Origin: Rhodoferax sp.
Lineage (GTDB): Bacteria; Pseudomonadota; Gammaproteobacteria; Burkholderiales; Burkholderiaceae_C
NCBI GenBank assembly: GCA_021731215.1
Contig: JAKFXU010000206.1
Location: 1 to 5,717 of the forward strand
Direction of reading: 5' to 3'
Length of the DNA stretch: 5,717 bases
Part shown: in pieces, positions 5,586 to 5,717 of the stretch
Position numbering within the stretch: position 1 is the stretch's first letter
How the letters are laid out: every line of letters starts with the position of its first letter
The notes under the pieces: generated by a model
Databases searched by the model: none
Told to the model about the DNA's origin: nothing
What the model saw: only the letters and a program-made list of their open reading frames with translations
Program-made: the position numbers and the translations under genes

Positions 5586-5717
5586 TCAGACGGTGGCCGG
5601 GGCGGGGGCTGCGAATGCCAGCGCAGATGCTGGTGCTGCCACCGGCACAAAGGCCGGTATCGGCGGACTGCCGGCGGACAGGGTCAACACCTCGTAACCG
5701 GTCTCGGTCACCAGCAC
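5586..5717 (-). CDS. map: Methionine aminopeptidase, type I, C-terminal end (5' end outside window)
   Basis: The last 43 codons of a gene on the - strand, ending in TGA (5588-5586), are visible. The first residues, VLVTETGYEVLTLSAGSPP, match the C-terminal strand of type I methionine aminopeptidase, where the sequence H-T-x-L-V-T-x-x-G-x-E-x-L-T ends the pita-bread fold. The enzyme removes the initiator Met from nascent proteins after deformylation. The metal-ligand residues lie upstream and are not visible. After the fold comes an unusual Ala/Pro-rich tail of about 20 residues (from P-A-F-V to A-T-V). map followed by glnD on the same strand is a common order in proteobacteria and supports the call, which otherwise rests on a short segment. 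Confidence 0.85.
   Translation of the reverse strand: MLVTETGYEVLTLSAGSPPIPAFVPVAAPASALAFAAPAPATV

Overview
The window looks like chromosomal DNA of a beta-proteobacterium, most likely Comamonadaceae (Rhodoferax/Polaromonas-like). This rests on the LigA, GlnD and Map protein flavours, the map-glnD order, and high GC in the housekeeping genes. It is judged from sequence recognition alone, with no database search.

Layout, left to right. (1) The 3' end of ligA (NAD-dependent DNA ligase, BRCT domain), on +. (2) A compact mntA-hepT toxin-antitoxin pair of the MNT nucleotidyltransferase/HEPN ribonuclease class. Its toxin stop codon overlaps the start codon of (3) def, a peptide deformylase. These four + genes are tightly packed and could share a transcript. 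(4) A divergent mercury-response module: merR on -, and merT, merP and a small GDCCVxC-family cysteine-rich gene on +. A near-canonical MerR-controlled promoter lies in the 42-bp gap between merR and merT. (5) glnD on -, the bifunctional PII uridylyltransferase/uridylyl-removing enzyme, complete. (6) The 3' end of map (methionine aminopeptidase) on -, directly upstream of glnD.

How the parts work together. MerR should sense Hg(II) and remodel the 19-bp-spaced promoter to switch on merT-merP-GDCCVxC. MerP would scavenge Hg(II) in the periplasm and MerT would carry it inward. No mercuric reductase (merA) is present: the + strand cluster ends after the GDCCVxC gene and runs into glnD from the opposite side. 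MntA would neutralise the HepT RNase by adding AMP to it. Map and Def both act on nascent protein N-termini, but sit at opposite ends of the window.

Most notable points: merT appears to start at or next to its own transcription start site (predicted leaderless mRNA); the mer cluster lacks a reductase and carries a GDCCVxC gene; a TA toxin gene overlaps def by 4 bp; and a 24-bp tandem duplication lengthens the MerP signal peptide. I found no transposase, integrase, RNA gene or CRISPR array. No stretch longer than 300 bp lacks a gene; the longest gap is 52 bp.
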